Below are positions 5,903 through 6,493 of a DNA stretch of 6,493 nucleotides, piece by piece. Under the pieces are notes generated by a model. It had not been told where the DNA came from, searched no databases, and was given only the letters and a program-made list of their open reading frames with translations. Every line of letters begins with the position of its first letter. The stretch's first letter is position 1. The position numbers and the translations under genes were made by a program. The stretch spans positions 1 through 6,493 of the forward strand of contig JACUTP010000104.1 in NCBI GenBank assembly GCA_014859785.1, written 5' to 3'. The stretch comes from Candidatus Methanoperedentaceae archaeon. GTDB lineage: Archaea; Halobacteriota; Methanosarcinia; Methanosarcinales; Methanoperedenaceae.

Positions 5903-6379
5903 TTATCCGAATGTTACGGATATCCACTCACCGGTATTGTGGGTAATAAATATCACGACAAGCGCTATAATAAGATGCTCTGCAACAACCCTTGCGACAC
6001 TTGTGTTTTGTTCTTTTGCAAGGGTGAAACTCAGGATACAGAGAAGCAACAAACCCCAGATTATGCTTACGTAAATTGCGGTTTGCAGTTCTAAAAACAA
6101 AACAGGAACAAGAAATGTTAGTGCAAATATGAATTTAAAGAAAAATGTGGAAAGTGTTGCTTCCCATATTTCGTATTCTGAGTGTTTGCTCTCTGATTCT
6201 TCTGAAACATGGATACCAAGTGCATCCGAGAATGCGTCGGCTATTGCTATTGTAAGTACACCACCAATAACCACAAGTCTTGATTGGGTTCCGGCGTGCA
6301 GTCCGACCATTAGCCCGAGGGTAGTGATTATGCCTGATGTTAAGCCGAAACTGAGCCCTGTTTTGATGGTGTGTTTCAT
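5903..6379 (-). CDS. Small VIT1/CCC1-like membrane transporter
   Basis: A 158-residue integral membrane protein with five predicted helices at about residues 8-28, 35-55, 76-98, 100-121 and 131-148. The first, FGLTSGIITTLGLMVGL, and the second, ending in ADAFSDALGIHVSEES, resemble the matching helices of the VIT1/CCC1 family, which moves Fe2+ or Mn2+ across membranes. The five-helix count also fits. The helix 2 to helix 3 loop has only about 20 residues, so the large helical metal-binding domain of plant-type VIT1 is absent. Acidic residues in that loop (EESESKHSEYE) might still bind metal. The ATG at 6379 is chosen over an in-frame TTG at 6400, because the GGAGG at 6394-6398 overlaps that TTG and lies 14 bases before the ATG. 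That spacing is long, so the TTG start (165 residues) remains possible. Substrate and direction are inferred from family likeness only. Confidence 0.8.
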   Translation of the reverse strand: MKHTIKTGLSFGLTSGIITTLGLMVGLHAGTQSRLVVIGGVLTIAIADAFSDALGIHVSEESESKHSEYEIWEATLSTFFFKFIFALTFLVPVLFLELQTAIYVSIIWGLLLLCILSFTLAKEQNTSVARVVAEHLIIALVVIFITHNTGEWISVTFG

Positions 6380-6424
6380 GGTGTCACTTGATGCCTCCAA
6401 GTTTGGTTAATGATTTTATTCACT

Positions 6425-6445
6425 TATGTAACTTTATATGTAACT
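6425..6445. repeat. 9-bp direct repeat around the TATA box
   Basis: TATGTAACT occurs at 6425-6433 and again at 6437-6445 with a three-base spacer, a 12-base period. The second copy overlaps the TATA box and the first lies directly downstream of it for the minus-strand gene. A repressor bound there would block TBP, so this could be an operator, for example for metal control of the VIT-like gene. The regulator is unknown. Confidence 0.5.
6432..6441 (-). promoter_or_regulatory. TATA box for the VIT-like gene, possibly shared divergently
   Basis: On the minus strand the bases read ACATATAAAG, a good archaeal TATA box. Transcription would begin near 6410-6413, just before the GGAGG at 6394-6398. 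The near-symmetric core (TTTATAT on the plus strand) could also direct plus-strand transcription starting near 6462, about 15 bases before the ATG at 6477. Which direction is used cannot be told from sequence. Confidence 0.55.
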
Positions 6446-6476
6446 ATTCAGCCTACAAAACAGTATCGTTAGGCAT

Positions 6477-6493
6477 ATGTCAAAAATTCAGAA
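6477..6493 (+). CDS. Possible start of a divergent gene (cut by window end)
   Basis: An ATG at 6477 opens a frame reading Met-Ser-Lys-Ile-Gln before the window stops. A short AGG (6471-6473) lies close upstream, and a TATA-like element about 40 bases upstream is in a workable position. Only five codons are visible, so this is a tentative call and no product can be suggested. Confidence 0.35.

Noticed and set aside
6129..6410. Plus-strand frame opposite the VIT-like gene
   Set aside because: The minus-strand frame encodes a coherent five-helix membrane protein with a promoter and ribosome binding site; the plus-strand product looks like nothing recognisable.

Overview
The window looks archaeal, most likely a methanogen or methanotroph of the Methanosarcinales (Methanosarcina or Methanoperedens-like). 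The evidence is an Rnl3-type RNA ligase typical of archaea, tandem CBS-domain genes, a CBS-zinc ribbon fusion of the kind known from archaea, TATA-type promoters and a moderate GC content. The genus is inference only.

Left edge (1-192): the first 88 bases fold as the 3' end of a group II intron. A domain V hairpin carries an AGC triad, and a domain VI hairpin has a bulged A seven bases from the intron end. The rest of the intron lies outside the window. After a T-rich tract comes a TATA-like box and a strong ribosome binding site for the first gene.

Centre (193-5333, + strand): six genes packed as one probable operon with gaps of 45, 9, 13 and 8 bases and a final 4-base overlap. The first encodes a CBS pair fused to a zinc ribbon. 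The next four are different proteins, each made almost entirely of four CBS domains. Together they hold 18 CBS domains. The last gene, joined to the CBS array by an ATGA stop/start overlap, is an ATP-dependent RNA ligase of the Rnl3 family. The layout suggests that a set of adenine-nucleotide (or other ligand) sensors works with, or controls, an RNA end-joining or circularising enzyme. That link is inference from gene order and is the most interesting hypothesis in the window.

Right part (5334-6493, - strand): two genes read toward the operon. One is a five-helix membrane protein resembling the VIT1/CCC1 iron/manganese transporter family but lacking its large cytoplasmic metal-binding domain. 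The other is a small membrane-anchored extracytoplasmic protein of unknown function. Their promoter region holds a TATA box between two copies of a 9-bp direct repeat. A possible divergent gene starts on the + strand at 6477 and runs out of the window.
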